A stretch of DNA of 64,000 nucleotides. Source: Nocardia pneumoniae NBRC 100136. Lineage in GTDB: Bacteria; Actinomycetota; Actinomycetes; Mycobacteriales; Mycobacteriaceae. Below the pieces are notes generated by a model. That model was given only the letters and a program-made list of their open reading frames with translations. It did no database searches and had not been told where the DNA came from. A program made the translations under genes and the position numbers. Below, piece by piece: positions 38,618 through 46,808 of the stretch (position 1 is its first letter; the number at the start of each line of letters is the position of its first letter). Where the stretch lies: NCBI RefSeq assembly GCF_000308755.1, contig NZ_BAGF01000041.1:62001-126000 (forward strand), written 5' to 3'.

Positions 38618-39085
38618 TTGTCAACAGAGCACCGCGAGACCGACCCCAGCCTGGTGTTTCGCCGATACCTGAGTTCGGTTGTGCTGCACGCGCAGGCGGG
38701 GGCGAAGGCGGTCGGGCTCGGCGCGACGGACCTGTACGCCCTGAATGTCCTGGAGTTGGCCGGGGCCATGACCCCCGGCGAACTCGGTGCGCGCACCGGC
38801 CTGACCACCGGTCCCACCACGCGCCTCATCGACCGGCTGGAACAGGCGGGCTATGTGCGTCGCGCCGCCGACCCCGGCGACCGTCGCAAGGTCATCGTCG
38901 AACCCATCGACCGGCCCGCCGATCTGGACCGGGCGCTGACCCCCGCCCGCCGCAAGATCGGGAACATCATCGCCGGTTACACCCCAGAACAGCGGGAACT
39001 GCTCTTCGACTACTTCGCCCGCGCCGCCGACGCCTACCAGCAGGCCGCCGACGAAATCGTCGAGCAGAACACGACCAGCGACTAG
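38618..39085 (+). CDS. MarR-family regulator
   Basis: 155 residues with a winged helix (MTPGELGARTGLTTGPTTRLIDRLEQAGYVRR) followed by DPGDRRKVIV, the MarR wing. The TTG at 38618 follows GGAGAAGGG; no ATG is available near the fold start. Divergent from the NTF2/SDR unit across repeats suited to MarR binding. The gap 39086-39378 downstream holds no convincing gene. Confidence 0.87.
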   Translation: MSTEHRETDPSLVFRRYLSSVVLHAQAGAKAVGLGATDLYALNVLELAGAMTPGELGARTGLTTGPTTRLIDRLEQAGYVRRAADPGDRRKVIVEPIDRPADLDRALTPARRKIGNIIAGYTPEQRELLFDYFARAADAYQQAADEIVEQNTTSD

Positions 39086-39378
39086 TGTCGTCCGCTGGCC
39101 CACACCGCGGCTTCCGGGCCGCCGCCGATGACGCCTCGCACGGCACTGGTGCTCTGCCGTCGCTTCGCTGAGCGCAGGGTTGCCTGCCGCCGTCGCGGAC
39201 GATCAGCAGCTCGTTGCCGCTGCTTCGGCGGCAGCCACCCGGCCGGAGGGGTTTCCGGATCAGTCATTCGGCTCATCGTCAGCGTCCGGAGGGCAGCAGG
39301 CGGTTCGGTCGGTGGTGAAGCCTGCGCGCGGGAACGGAGCTGACAGCGCGGCCCGGTCAATGAACGAGGGGGTGCTCG
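39086..39378. other. Gap without a convincing gene
   Basis: A 293-base stretch between the convergent MarR and Ddn-like genes. A minus-strand frame is open through it but its product is Arg/Pro-rich, has no family features and no ribosome site. Nothing else recognised. Confidence 0.5.
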
Positions 39379-39813
39379 CTAGCGTGGCGTGAGCACCAGG
39401 ACCGGGATCTCCCGGGTGGTTTTGCGCTGGTAGTCGGCGTAGGGCGGGTAGGCGGCGAGGGCGCGCTCCCACCACAGCGCCTTCTCCTCGCCGAAGACTT
39501 CGCGGGCGGTGTAGTCGTTGGTGACGGTGCCGTCCTGCAACTCGACGTGGGGGTTGGCGCGAATGTTGTAGTACCAGACCGGGTGAGCGGGCGCTCCGGC
39601 CAGTGAGGCGACCACGGCGTATTCGCCATTGTGCTCGACTCGCATCAAGGGTGTCTTGCGGAGTTTGCCGGTCTTGTTGCCGATGGTGGTCAGCAGAACC
39701 ACCGGCATGCCCATGATCGTCGTGCCTTCCGTGCCGCCGGATTGCATGATCCGATCGGCCTGGTCGGCGGCCCATTCCACGGCACCGCGTTGGTATTCCC
39801 CGCTCAATGGCAT
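39379..39813 (-). CDS. Ddn-like F420-dependent nitroreductase-family protein
   Basis: 144 residues of the deazaflavin (F420)-dependent oxidoreductase family that includes mycobacterial Ddn. Signature segments are [20 protein letters not shown] and [16 protein letters not shown]. The family reduces quinones or other substrates with reduced F420. It starts at ATG 39813, five bases after the NTF2-like gene upstream, so they form a two-gene unit under the divergent TetR at 40369. Confidence 0.88.
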   Translation of the reverse strand: MPLSGEYQRGAVEWAADQADRIMQSGGTEGTTIMGMPVVLLTTIGNKTGKLRKTPLMRVEHNGEYAVVASLAGAPAHPVWYYNIRANPHVELQDGTVTNDYTAREVFGEEKALWWERALAAYPPYADYQRKTTREIPVLVLTPR

Positions 39814-39818
39814 GGTGC

Positions 39819-40271
39819 TCAGTCCTTCTGGTCGGTCCGCGCGGAGCGGTCGGCGTCGGCACGCTGGAGCGGCGACACTCCGACGGGAGTGTTCTGCGCC
39901 GCCGCCAGCCACCACCGGCCATCGCGTTCGACCAGCACATACATCGCCATCTCGGAGAACCCGTCGGTATCGGTTGCCTGCCTGCGAATCTGTGTCACCA
40001 CCACATCGGGCGCGGGGGCGAGGGCGGCGACCACCTCGAATCGTGACGGAGGGGCGACCTTGGCCGCCATGAGGCGGTGATGGATCGCATTCAGCTCGGC
40101 GTATCCAGCCACGCTCGCGCCGAAAGGGCTGCCCCACAAGATGTCTGCCGCGAAGGCGGCGTCGTACCCGTCGGCGTCGCTGGCGCGTTGCAATCCTTCG
40201 GCGAATTCGGTCGCCACTTGGTGCGCCCTGGCGGCGCGCTCGGGGTCGCTCACTGTGGGTCGAGCATTCAT
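39819..40271 (-). CDS. NTF2-fold protein (SgcJ/EcaC-like)
   Basis: 150 residues, third NTF2-like protein in 4 kb: [29 protein letters not shown], a central [18 protein letters not shown] and a C-terminal [22 protein letters not shown] 40271 has a GGACCAGGA site. Its cavity is likely to bind a small ligand. It precedes the Ddn-like gene and is divergent from a TetR regulator with two operator dyads between. Confidence 0.78.
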   Translation of the reverse strand: MNARPTVSDPERAARAHQVATEFAEGLQRASDADGYDAAFAADILWGSPFGASVAGYAELNAIHHRLMAAKVAPPSRFEVVAALAPAPDVVVTQIRRQATDTDGFSEMAMYVLVERDGRWWLAAAQNTPVGVSPLQRADADRSARTDQKD

Positions 40272-40302
40272 TCCTGGTCCTATCGTTCGCTGTGGAGCAA
40301 TT

Positions 40303-40350
40303 CGAGTACAACGTACTCGATATAGCCGCCTCAATTCAAGTACGATGTAC
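40303..40350. promoter_or_regulatory. Pair of GTAC-N3-GTAC operators
   Basis: CGAGTACAACGTACTCG (40303-40319) is a perfect dyad; GTACGATGTAC (40340-40350) is the second. Both match the pair at 32250-32293. They lie between the NTF2/Ddn unit and the TetR gene starting at 40369. Confidence 0.65.
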
Positions 40351-40368
40351 GCGAGAAAGAGGAGGTTC

Positions 40369-41169
40369 ATGTCGAGCCAGGACAACACGACGATCTGGAT
40401 GCGCCCGGAGGAGTTGGAACGCTCCGGACGGGGGCGTCGGCCCGGCTACAGCCGGGCCCAGATCACGCAGGCCGCGGTGCGGGTCGCCGACGAGGAGGGC
40501 ATGGACGCCGTGACCATGCGGCGGATCGCCGCGGAACTCGGCACCGGCGCGATGTCGCTGTACCGGTACGTCGCCAGCAGAGACGACTTGATCGACCTCA
40601 TGATCGACGGCGTCGTGGGTGAGATCGTCCTCCCCGCGCAGCCGAGTGGGGACTGGCGCCAGGACTTGTCACTCGTTGCCGAGCAAATACGCGCGGTGGG
40701 TCTGCGCCACCCCTGGCAGATCTCCCTGGCCAATAGGCGCCCGACCCTCGGCCCGAACTCCCTGCGCGTGCAGGAGTTCGCCATGTCCGCACTCGACGGC
40801 TACGGGCTGGACATCGACGAGATCGCCAGTCTGGTCGGGATGCTGAGCGATTACGCCCACAGCGCCGTCCATCGGGAAATCGGATGGCTGGAACAGGCCC
40901 GGCGTACCGGGATGGACATGGCCGAATGGATGAGCGGTTACGTCGGACCGTATGTCGCCCAGATCGTCGTCTCGGGGCAGTACCCGATGTTCACTCGTTC
41001 GATCGAGCAGGCGCGGGTTCCGCATTTGCCGCCGGAGGAGCGCTTCCGATACGGGCTCGCCCATGTGCTCAACGGCATTGCCGCGAATCTCGAGAGCGGG
41101 CAGGTCGTCCGGGTGCCCGACGGGTCGATACCCGGTTGCACGCAGGATGGATCAGCCGATCCACCCTGA
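40369..41169 (+). CDS. TetR-family regulator of the NTF2/Ddn unit
   Basis: 266 residues, with a basic N-terminal lead (about residues 15-30) and recognition segment MRRIAAELGTGAMSLYRYV. The effector domain (TetR_C_1-like) spans about 100-250. ATG 40369 has an excellent GAGGAGG site. The two operators upstream carry the same core as those of the TetR at 32311, and the recognition helices are almost the same, so cross-regulation is possible. Confidence 0.88.
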   Translation: MSSQDNTTIWMRPEELERSGRGRRPGYSRAQITQAAVRVADEEGMDAVTMRRIAAELGTGAMSLYRYVASRDDLIDLMIDGVVGEIVLPAQPSGDWRQDLSLVAEQIRAVGLRHPWQISLANRRPTLGPNSLRVQEFAMSALDGYGLDIDEIASLVGMLSDYAHSAVHREIGWLEQARRTGMDMAEWMSGYVGPYVAQIVVSGQYPMFTRSIEQARVPHLPPEERFRYGLAHVLNGIAANLESGQVVRVPDGSIPGCTQDGSADPP

Positions 41170-41252
41170 CCGCCGGTCCAGAGATCGACGCGATCCGCGC
41201 CGATACGTACTCGGTTCGGCGCCCGGCATTTTCATGCCGGGCGCCGAACGGG

Positions 41253-41453
41253 TCAGCAGAGGGGTTGCACCGAGCCGACGAACTGGCCGGTGAGCAGGCA
41301 CCACAGATTGCGCCAAGGGGAGTTCGGTGCGGGAGCGGACTGGCTTGCCGAGCCGGGCCCGGCCGCGTGCGCCGGCGGGATCGCGGCGGTGTGAGCGGTG
41401 CCGAGCAGGGCGGCGGTGATCGCGAGAGCGGCAGCAGCGCGTTCGACGTACAT
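41253..41453 (-). CDS. Small exported protein
   Basis: 66 residues with a signal peptide (MYVERAAAALAITAALLGTA, cleavage plausible after AHA near residue 30) and a short mature part containing two cysteines (LWCLLTG and VQPLC) that could form a disulfide. No family recognised. Stands alone between a TetR gene and the MFS gene. Confidence 0.55.
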   Translation of the reverse strand: MYVERAAAALAITAALLGTAHTAAIPPAHAAGPGSASQSAPAPNSPWRNLWCLLTGQFVGSVQPLC

Positions 41454-41538
41454 GTGTACCTACCTACGGCCGGGCTGGTGCGGTCAGTATCGTCGGCTGA
41501 TGTCGGCCCGGCCAGCCCCGAACTCCGTTGGCGGTGGA

Positions 41539-42996
41539 TCAGGTGGCGGCTGATTCGGTGGCCGGATCCGGTTGCGCGACAGGTGATCGTGGCATTCGCG
41601 CGGCTATTCCGACCAAGCCCGCGATCACGGCGACCGCTGCTGTCACGTACCACCCGCGCTGGAAGGCGTCGAGCGTCGCCTCCGGCCCCGCGGGCGAGCC
41701 GAGCACCGCGACGAGGACCGCAACTCCGACGGCGAGGCCGATCTGCCGCGCCATGCTCAGCACCGCCGACCCGGTTGCGAATCGCTGGGGTGGCAATCCG
41801 CTGGTCCCCGCCGCGAAGGCGGTCGGCAGTGTCAGCCCGACACCGATGCCGCTGACCAGCATGCCGCCGAGTAGCCCGCCGACGTAGTCGGGCTGCAAGG
41901 TGATCGCCTGCGCCCACCAGAGCATGGCCGCGCCGAAAGTGATCCCGCCCGCCGCGATGACCGGCCCGGCGCCGATCCGGCCGATCAGGCGCCCCGCGAG
42001 AACCGCCACCACCGGCACCATCAGCGGACCGGGCGCGATGGCCAAGCCGGTCCGCAACGCCGACCAACCCCAGACGTTCTGCGCCCACAACACCACGGAC
42101 AGCAGCATCGCGCCGAAGGCGACATTGAAGAACACCGCGTTGCCCGTCATCAGCGCGAAGTTGGGCGCGCGCAACAGCGCCGGGTCGACCACCGGACTGT
42201 GGTGGCGGGACGAGGAGACGAGGAACGCGACCGTCAGAATCGCCGCCGTGGCGAAAGCGGCCAGCACTCCGGCCGCCGACCAACCCCAGTCCTCGCCTTT
42301 GACCAGTCCGAGTACGAGCGCGGCGATCGCACCGACCAGCAGGGTCGCGCCGATCAGATCGGGCAGCCTGCCTCCGTCGCCGGGTGGGTCGGGCAGCATC
42401 CGCAGTCCGACGACCACCGCGACGAGCCCGATCGGCACGTTCACCAGAAACACCCAGCGCCAGCCGAATTCGACCAGAACACCGCCCAGCACCGGCCCGA
42501 GCGCGGCGCCGAGCCCACCGAACGCGACCCACAGTCGTACCGCGGCCGCTCGCCGCTGCGGTGGGCTCGCCGCCAGCACCAAGCCGAGCGACGCCGGGGT
42601 CAGCAGGGCGCCACCGACCGCCTGGAGTACGCGGAACACCACCAGCGAACCGACATCCCACGCGGTCGCGCAGAGCGCCGAGCCGATGACGAACACCGCG
42701 AGTCCGAGCAGGAAGGTGGTGCGGATGCTGCTGCGATCACCGAGTCGGCCCGCCGGGACCAGCAGGGCGGCGAACACGATCGCGTAGGCGTTGAGCACCC
42801 AGGACAGTCCGGAGAGCTTCGCTCCGGCGAAGTCGGTGGCCATGTCCGGCAGCGCGACGTTGACGATGAACAAGTCCAGGCTGGACAGCAGCACGCCGAC
42901 CGAGACGATGGCGAGCACGGCTCGGAAGTCGGCGGCGGGCCGATTCGCGGCCGTGGCGGGGGAATGCACGATTGTCTCCGTTTCAGCCGAGGACAC
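41539..42996 (-). CDS. MFS transporter, DHA2 (14-helix) drug exporter type
   Basis: 485 residues with about 14 transmembrane helices. The start LLSSLDLFIVNVALPDM and the loop LVPAGRLGDRSSIRTTFLLG fit motifs D1 and A of the drug:H+ antiporter-2 family; motif C is around VLGGVLVEFGWRWVFLVN. Likely exports a drug or metabolite by proton antiport. It overlaps the thioesterase-like gene upstream by 14 bases, so both belong to one unit divergent from an HxlR regulator. Confidence 0.9.
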   Translation of the reverse strand: MSSAETETIVHSPATAANRPAADFRAVLAIVSVGVLLSSLDLFIVNVALPDMATDFAGAKLSGLSWVLNAYAIVFAALLVPAGRLGDRSSIRTTFLLGLAVFVIGSALCATAWDVGSLVVFRVLQAVGGALLTPASLGLVLAASPPQRRAAAVRLWVAFGGLGAALGPVLGGVLVEFGWRWVFLVNVPIGLVAVVVGLRMLPDPPGDGGRLPDLIGATLLVGAIAALVLGLVKGEDWGWSAAGVLAAFATAAILTVAFLVSSSRHHSPVVDPALLRAPNFALMTGNAVFFNVAFGAMLLSVVLWAQNVWGWSALRTGLAIAPGPLMVPVVAVLAGRLIGRIGAGPVIAAGGITFGAAMLWWAQAITLQPDYVGGLLGGMLVSGIGVGLTLPTAFAAGTSGLPPQRFATGSAVLSMARQIGLAVGVAVLVAVLGSPAGPEATLDAFQRGWYVTAAVAVIAGLVGIAARMPRSPVAQPDPATESAAT

Positions 42997-43780
42997 GGCG
43001 GGTCTGCCGAGCCGAGGCGAGCAGCTGCCCGTCCTGGTTCCAGATCGAGATGTCGTCCACCGACCAACCGCCGCCGGTCGAGGCGTTCTCGGCGCGTACC
43101 AGCACCGGCTGCTGTCCGGCGGGCTCGCCGTGCAGGTACATCGACTGCGCGACGGTGGGGACGGCCACGGGCGCGTGCAGGGTGGGGAAGACGGCGGGTG
43201 GCAGCGCGTCGGCGAGGACGGCGAGGGTGGCCGCGTTCGTCGGCAGTGGCGGGACCAGGGCGATCCACGCGCACATCATGCGTTCGTCCGCGCCGGTGAG
43301 CGGCAGCGGTCCCGTGCAAGGGCGGATGTCGAAATGCGCCCCTACCGGCACGATTTCCGGCGGCAGGGCGAACTTCGCACATGCTTCGGGGCCGGGTGCC
43401 TCCGGTGCGGGCTCGCCTGCGTAGTCGTCGACGCCGGTCGCCAGCGTGCGTCCGAGCGTGACGGCGGCCGCGGCGATCGGGCTGCCGTCTTGGTCGGCCC
43501 GCACCTCCAGTACGGCGGTGCTGCGTCCGACCGTGTGCTCGGTCGCATGGAAAGTCAGTGCGCCTTCGGTGGGACGGCCGAGGAAACGCAGGTCCACCGC
43601 ACGCACCGGCAGCGGATCGGTAGCCGCTTCGCATGCCACCTCGACGAGCAGGGCGGCGATCACGCCGCCGTGTGGTCCGGTCCAGCCGCGCCAGCTCTGG
43701 TCGACGCGCGCCTGCCAACCGTCGCCGGTCTCGGTCAGCGCGAACTCCTCGGCGAGCGTCCGCGTAGTGAGTTGCATCAT
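42983..43780 (-). CDS. Thioesterase/hotdog-fold family protein
   Basis: 265 residues. It reads as a two-hotdog acyl-CoA thioesterase-like protein: WRGWTGPHGGVIAALLVEVA in the first half (active-site loop) and SVDDISIWNQDGQLLASARQTRRVL at the end of the second. Substrate unknown. Possible starts are ATG 43792, 43780 and 43777; none has a clear ribosome site, and I use 43780. The intergenic region to hxlR is 27 bases. Confidence 0.8.
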   Translation of the reverse strand: MMQLTTRTLAEEFALTETGDGWQARVDQSWRGWTGPHGGVIAALLVEVACEAATDPLPVRAVDLRFLGRPTEGALTFHATEHTVGRSTAVLEVRADQDGSPIAAAAVTLGRTLATGVDDYAGEPAPEAPGPEACAKFALPPEIVPVGAHFDIRPCTGPLPLTGADERMMCAWIALVPPLPTNAATLAVLADALPPAVFPTLHAPVAVPTVAQSMYLHGEPAGQQPVLVRAENASTGGGWSVDDISIWNQDGQLLASARQTRRVLG

Positions 43781-43805
43781 GAAACGAACCATAAGGTAGT
43801 GAGTT
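43764..43805. promoter_or_regulatory. Direct repeats in the thioesterase/hxlR region
   Basis: GTAGTGAGTT occurs at 43764-43773 and again at 43796-43805, 32 bases apart, both followed by a CAT/ATGAA stretch. They flank the divergent start codons and may be binding sites for the HxlR protein. Confidence 0.4.
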
Positions 43806-43807
43806 CC

Positions 43808-44308
43808 ATGAAGCAACTGACTATGCTGGCGGATATGCGCAGGACGAGCTTCGAGGACATGAACTGCTCGCTGGCCCAGTGCCTCGAGGTGGTCGGGGAG
43901 TGGTGGACGCTGCTGATCGTGCGGGACGCGCTGTTCGGCGTGACGCGCTTCGACGACTTCCGGGCCCGCCTCGGTATCGCGCGCAATGTGCTGACCCAGC
44001 GGCTGGAGCACCTGGTCGACCACGGCGTGCTTACCCGACAGCCCTACCAGGACAATCCGGTTCGCTACGACTACCGCCTGACGCCGAAAGGGCGCTCGCT
44101 GTGGCTGGTCGTCACGGCGATGCGCCAATGGGGCGACGAATGGGCGGCCCCGGACGGTCCGCCGGTGCAGACACGGCACATCGGTTGCGGACACCTGGTG
44201 ACCATCGAGCCGGTGTGCTCCGAGTGCGGAGAGCGCGTCGGCGCGCGCGACCTGCGCCCGGTCCTCGGACCGGGCGCCAAGGACCCCTCTCTTCTCCCGA
44301 CCGGCTGA
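43808..44308 (+). CDS. HxlR-family regulator with C-terminal cysteine pair
   Basis: 166 residues. The HxlR core is CSLAQCLEVVGEWWTLLIVRDALFG with the winged helix IARNVLTQRLEHLVDHGVLT and RYDYRLTPKGRSLW. A C-terminal extension has VCSECGERV, which with H and C in GCGHLVTIEP could bind zinc. ATG 43808 is used; ATGs at 43823 and 43835 are alternatives. Divergent from the thioesterase/MFS pair. Confidence 0.88.
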   Translation: MKQLTMLADMRRTSFEDMNCSLAQCLEVVGEWWTLLIVRDALFGVTRFDDFRARLGIARNVLTQRLEHLVDHGVLTRQPYQDNPVRYDYRLTPKGRSLWLVVTAMRQWGDEWAAPDGPPVQTRHIGCGHLVTIEPVCSECGERVGARDLRPVLGPGAKDPSLLPTG

Positions 44309-44355
44309 TCAGAGCCCGCGCGGCGCGGCACGCGATGCGGCGTTAGGCTGCGGCA

Positions 44356-44769
44356 GTGGCGGACGGGCGAGTGCGGCAGTTGATCGACACGGTGGCGTGG
44401 GTGCGGATCGAGGGCGGACGGATCCTGTGCGCCAGACCGCGCGGCAAGGACGTCTTCTATATCCCCGGCGGCAAACGCGAGGGCGGCGAGTCCGACATCC
44501 AGACGCTGACACGGGAGATCGAGGAGGAGCTCACCGTCGCGCTGCTGCCCGAGACCGTCGCGCACGTGGGCACGTACGAAGCCGTGCACGGCCCCGCGGA
44601 CGCCGCGGTGGTGCGGATGAGCTGCTACACCGCCGACTATCGCGGAACGCTGGCCGCGAGCAGCGAGATCGAAGAGGTCGCGTGGTTCCGCTACGCCGAT
44701 CGCGCTCTCGTTCCGCCGGTCGACCAGTTGTTGTTCGACGATCTGGTGAACGCCGGTCTGCTGGGGTGA
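44356..44769 (+). CDS. NUDIX hydrolase
   Basis: 137 residues. The NUDIX box is intact: GGKREGGESDIQTLTREIEEEL fits G-x5-E-x7-R-E-U-x-E-E with the metal-binding glutamates. Hydrolyses a nucleoside diphosphate linked to another group; the substrate cannot be told. GTG 44356 is the start. It is followed after 32 bases by a membrane-protein gene. Confidence 0.9.
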   Translation: MADGRVRQLIDTVAWVRIEGGRILCARPRGKDVFYIPGGKREGGESDIQTLTREIEEELTVALLPETVAHVGTYEAVHGPADAAVVRMSCYTADYRGTLAASSEIEEVAWFRYADRALVPPVDQLLFDDLVNAGLLG

Positions 44770-44801
44770 ATCGCGGGCCGAACAGCGCTACCGTCGGCGC
44801 T

Positions 44802-45299
44802 ATGTCGTGGCTTCGGGCACTCCTTCGGTATGCGGGATATGCGCTGTGGGCGTTGCCGCTGGCGATACGGCGGATTCCGACCCGGCTGCGGGTGCCGCGG
44901 CGGATGCTCGGCGAATCCGTTCTGCCGCATAAGTTCTCGGTCGCACGGTCGGTATCGCACTCGGTGCTCAGCGGTGCGGTCGGCCTGCTGTGCTGGTTTC
45001 TCGCGTTCCTGGCGGTGGTGGCCGCGATCAGGGGGATCTGCTATCCGCTGTTCGCGGCAGACAATCTCGGAGGGTCCTGGGGCGGACCGTCATTGGCGGG
45101 CGCGTGGGCGGTGCACGCCGTTCTCGGCGTCGGCCTGCTGCCGGTATGGCTGCTGGTCCTGGCCGGGCTCGGCGCGTTCCAAGTGCGACTCACCCGCGGC
45201 CTGCTGGGCCGCAACGGTCCGTGGTGGCCCGTTCCGGCCGCCGCCGTTTTGGCCGCGGGCGGAGCGCTGCTGTTCGTCGCCTGGCTGCGACAGGTGTGA
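44802..45299 (+). CDS. Membrane protein of unknown function
   Basis: 165 residues. A basic first part (residues 1-45 with several Arg) is followed by three transmembrane helices (LSGAVGLLCWFLAFLAVVAAI, AVHAVLGVGLLPVWLLVLAGL and AAAVLAAGGALLFVAW). ATG 44802. No family recognised. It ends before a hairpin that separates it from the conservon. Confidence 0.65.
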   Translation: MSWLRALLRYAGYALWALPLAIRRIPTRLRVPRRMLGESVLPHKFSVARSVSHSVLSGAVGLLCWFLAFLAVVAAIRGICYPLFAADNLGGSWGGPSLAGAWAVHAVLGVGLLPVWLLVLAGLGAFQVRLTRGLLGRNGPWWPVPAAAVLAAGGALLFVAWLRQV

Positions 45300-45358
45300 T
45301 CGCTGGAGCGCCGAACTACCAGCCGCGCAACCGCGCTCGCTGCCCCTCGAATCAGCAG

Positions 45359-45378
45359 CCCTGCGCCCGGCCGCAGGG
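45359..45378. terminator. Hairpin between convergent units
   Basis: CCCTGCG-CCCGGC-CGCAGGG forms a perfect 7-bp stem with a 6-base loop between the membrane-protein gene (ends 45299) and the conservon (ends 45430). It could stop transcription from both sides; no U-tract. Confidence 0.6.
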
Positions 45379-45429
45379 CGCTGACTCGGTCGCGGAGGAC
45401 GGGTAGTAGTTGCGCGGGCGAAGTCCCGC

Positions 45430-46029
45430 TCAGGTGGTGACCTGCGCGCGCTGCGCGCGTTGGATCAGATGCTCGACTAGGGTCAGCAGCACGCTCTTGC
45501 AGGAGCTGCGGTCACGGGCGTCGCACAGCATCACCGGGGTGACCGTGTCGAGGTCGAGTGCGTCGCGCACTTCATCGATCGTGTAGCGCGGTGCGCCGTC
45601 GAAGCAGTTCACCCCGACCATGAAGGGCAGGCCGCGGCGCTCGAAGAAGTCCACGGCGGCAAAGGAGTTGCCCAGCCTGCGGGTGTCCGCGAGGACGACC
45701 GCGCCCAGGGCGCCGCGCGCCAGCTCGTCCCACAGGAACCAGAACCGGTCCTGGCCAGGGGTGCCGAACAGATAGAGCACCAGGTTGCGGTCGATGGTGA
45801 GTCTGCCGAAGTCCAGCGCGACCGTGGTCGTGGACTTCTGCTCGACGCCGGAGAGGTCGTCGATGCCGGTGCTCATCTCGGTGATCAGTTCTTCGGTGCG
45901 CAAGGGCGCGCATTCGCTGATCGCCGACACCAAAGTGGTCTTGCCCACGCCGAACCCGCCGGCGACGAGGATCTTGACCGACGCGGCCAGCTGCGGCGTG
46001 CCGCTCGGGTCAAATTTTACGGATTCCAT
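45430..46029 (-). CDS. Conservon GTPase-like protein (CvnD type)
   Basis: 199 residues. Ras-like/Rab-like G protein with the P-loop GGFGVGKTTLV, the switch region LFGTPGQDRFWFLWDEL (DxxGQ-like reads TPGQ) and VGVNCFDG in place of NKxD. The last gene of a four-gene conservon, found widely in actinobacteria and matching the Rv3365c-Rv3362c set of M. tuberculosis as I recall it. ATG 46029 overlaps the DUF742 gene by 20 bases. Confidence 0.9.
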   Translation of the reverse strand: MESVKFDPSGTPQLAASVKILVAGGFGVGKTTLVSAISECAPLRTEELITEMSTGIDDLSGVEQKSTTTVALDFGRLTIDRNLVLYLFGTPGQDRFWFLWDELARGALGAVVLADTRRLGNSFAAVDFFERRGLPFMVGVNCFDGAPRYTIDEVRDALDLDTVTPVMLCDARDRSSCKSVLLTLVEHLIQRAQRAQVTT

Positions 46030-46384
46030 CCAGTACCGCTCGCAATATCTTGAGGTCATCAGGGCCGGCCTCCGTCGGAACGGGGGCACGGAAGATCAAT
46101 TGCCCATCGCCGATCAGATCACCGACGAGGATCTTGGTCACCGCAAGCGGCAACCGCAACTGTGCGGACACTTCGGCGACGGTCTGTGAAACCCGGCATA
46201 GCCGAAGAATATCCACGTACTCCGGTTCGAAACGTCGCGGGGCGGGTGCGGAGTGGTCAACGACCACCGACGTGAGCATATCCAGCTCGGGGCCGGAGCT
46301 GGTGGTTCGTCCGCGCGTGAGCGCGTAGGGACGCACCAGCGGACCTGCCGCTTCGTCGAACCAGGGCTCACGCGGGTCGGTCAT
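46010..46384 (-). CDS. DUF742 conservon protein (CvnC type)
   Basis: 124 residues. DUF742 family, with LVRPYALTRGRT near the start and a winged-helix-like DILRLCRVSQTVAEVSAQLRLP segment. Proteins of this family sit between the roadblock and GTPase genes and are thought to be part of the signalling complex. ATG 46384 overlaps the roadblock gene by ATGA. Confidence 0.9.
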   Translation of the reverse strand: MTDPREPWFDEAAGPLVRPYALTRGRTTSSGPELDMLTSVVVDHSAPAPRRFEPEYVDILRLCRVSQTVAEVSAQLRLPLAVTKILVGDLIGDGQLIFRAPVPTEAGPDDLKILRAVLDGIRKI

Positions 46385-46806
46385 GGCAGGTTCGGTTCGA
46401 CCTGTCCGACGAGGTCCTGCCGCGGTGTGGTGGACAGGTAGCTGCCGACGCGCTGGACGGTCAGGTTCATCTCGTAGGCCACCATGCCGAGATTCGCCGA
46501 CTCGGCGGCTTGCAATGCCAGGCAAGCGTTGTCGCCCGCGGAGGTGACGAACAGCACCGCGCGGTCGAGTTCGATGACGGCCTGGCGGACGCCGCCGCCG
46601 TCGAACCGGTTGCCCGCACTGCGCGCCAGCCCGTAGAGCGCCGAGGACATCGCGCCGAAGTGTTCGGCGTCCTCGCGGCTCATGCCGCTGGAGCGGCCGA
46701 GTAGTAGACCATCGGTGGACAGCACCACCGCGTGGCGCACGCCCGCCAGCCGGTCGACGAGATCGTCCAGCAGCCAGTTGAGATCACCTGCGGGAGAAAT
46801 GGACAC
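46381..46806 (-). CDS. Roadblock/LC7-domain conservon protein (CvnB type)
   Basis: 141 residues. Roadblock fold, with LNWLLDDLVDRLAGVRHAVVLSTDGLLLG at the start and the dimer-forming sheet afterwards. It is likely the regulator/GAP-like partner of the GTPase at 45430. GTG 46806 starts just after the kinase gene ends (2 bases). Confidence 0.92.
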   Translation of the reverse strand: MSISPAGDLNWLLDDLVDRLAGVRHAVVLSTDGLLLGRSSGMSREDAEHFGAMSSALYGLARSAGNRFDGGGVRQAVIELDRAVLFVTSAGDNACLALQAAESANLGMVAYEMNLTVQRVGSYLSTTPRQDLVGQVEPNLP

Positions 46807-46808
46807 CC

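Noticed and set aside
39082..39360. Minus-strand gene between MarR and the Ddn-like gene
   Set aside because: Composition is Arg/Pro-rich, no start signal and no recognisable fold.
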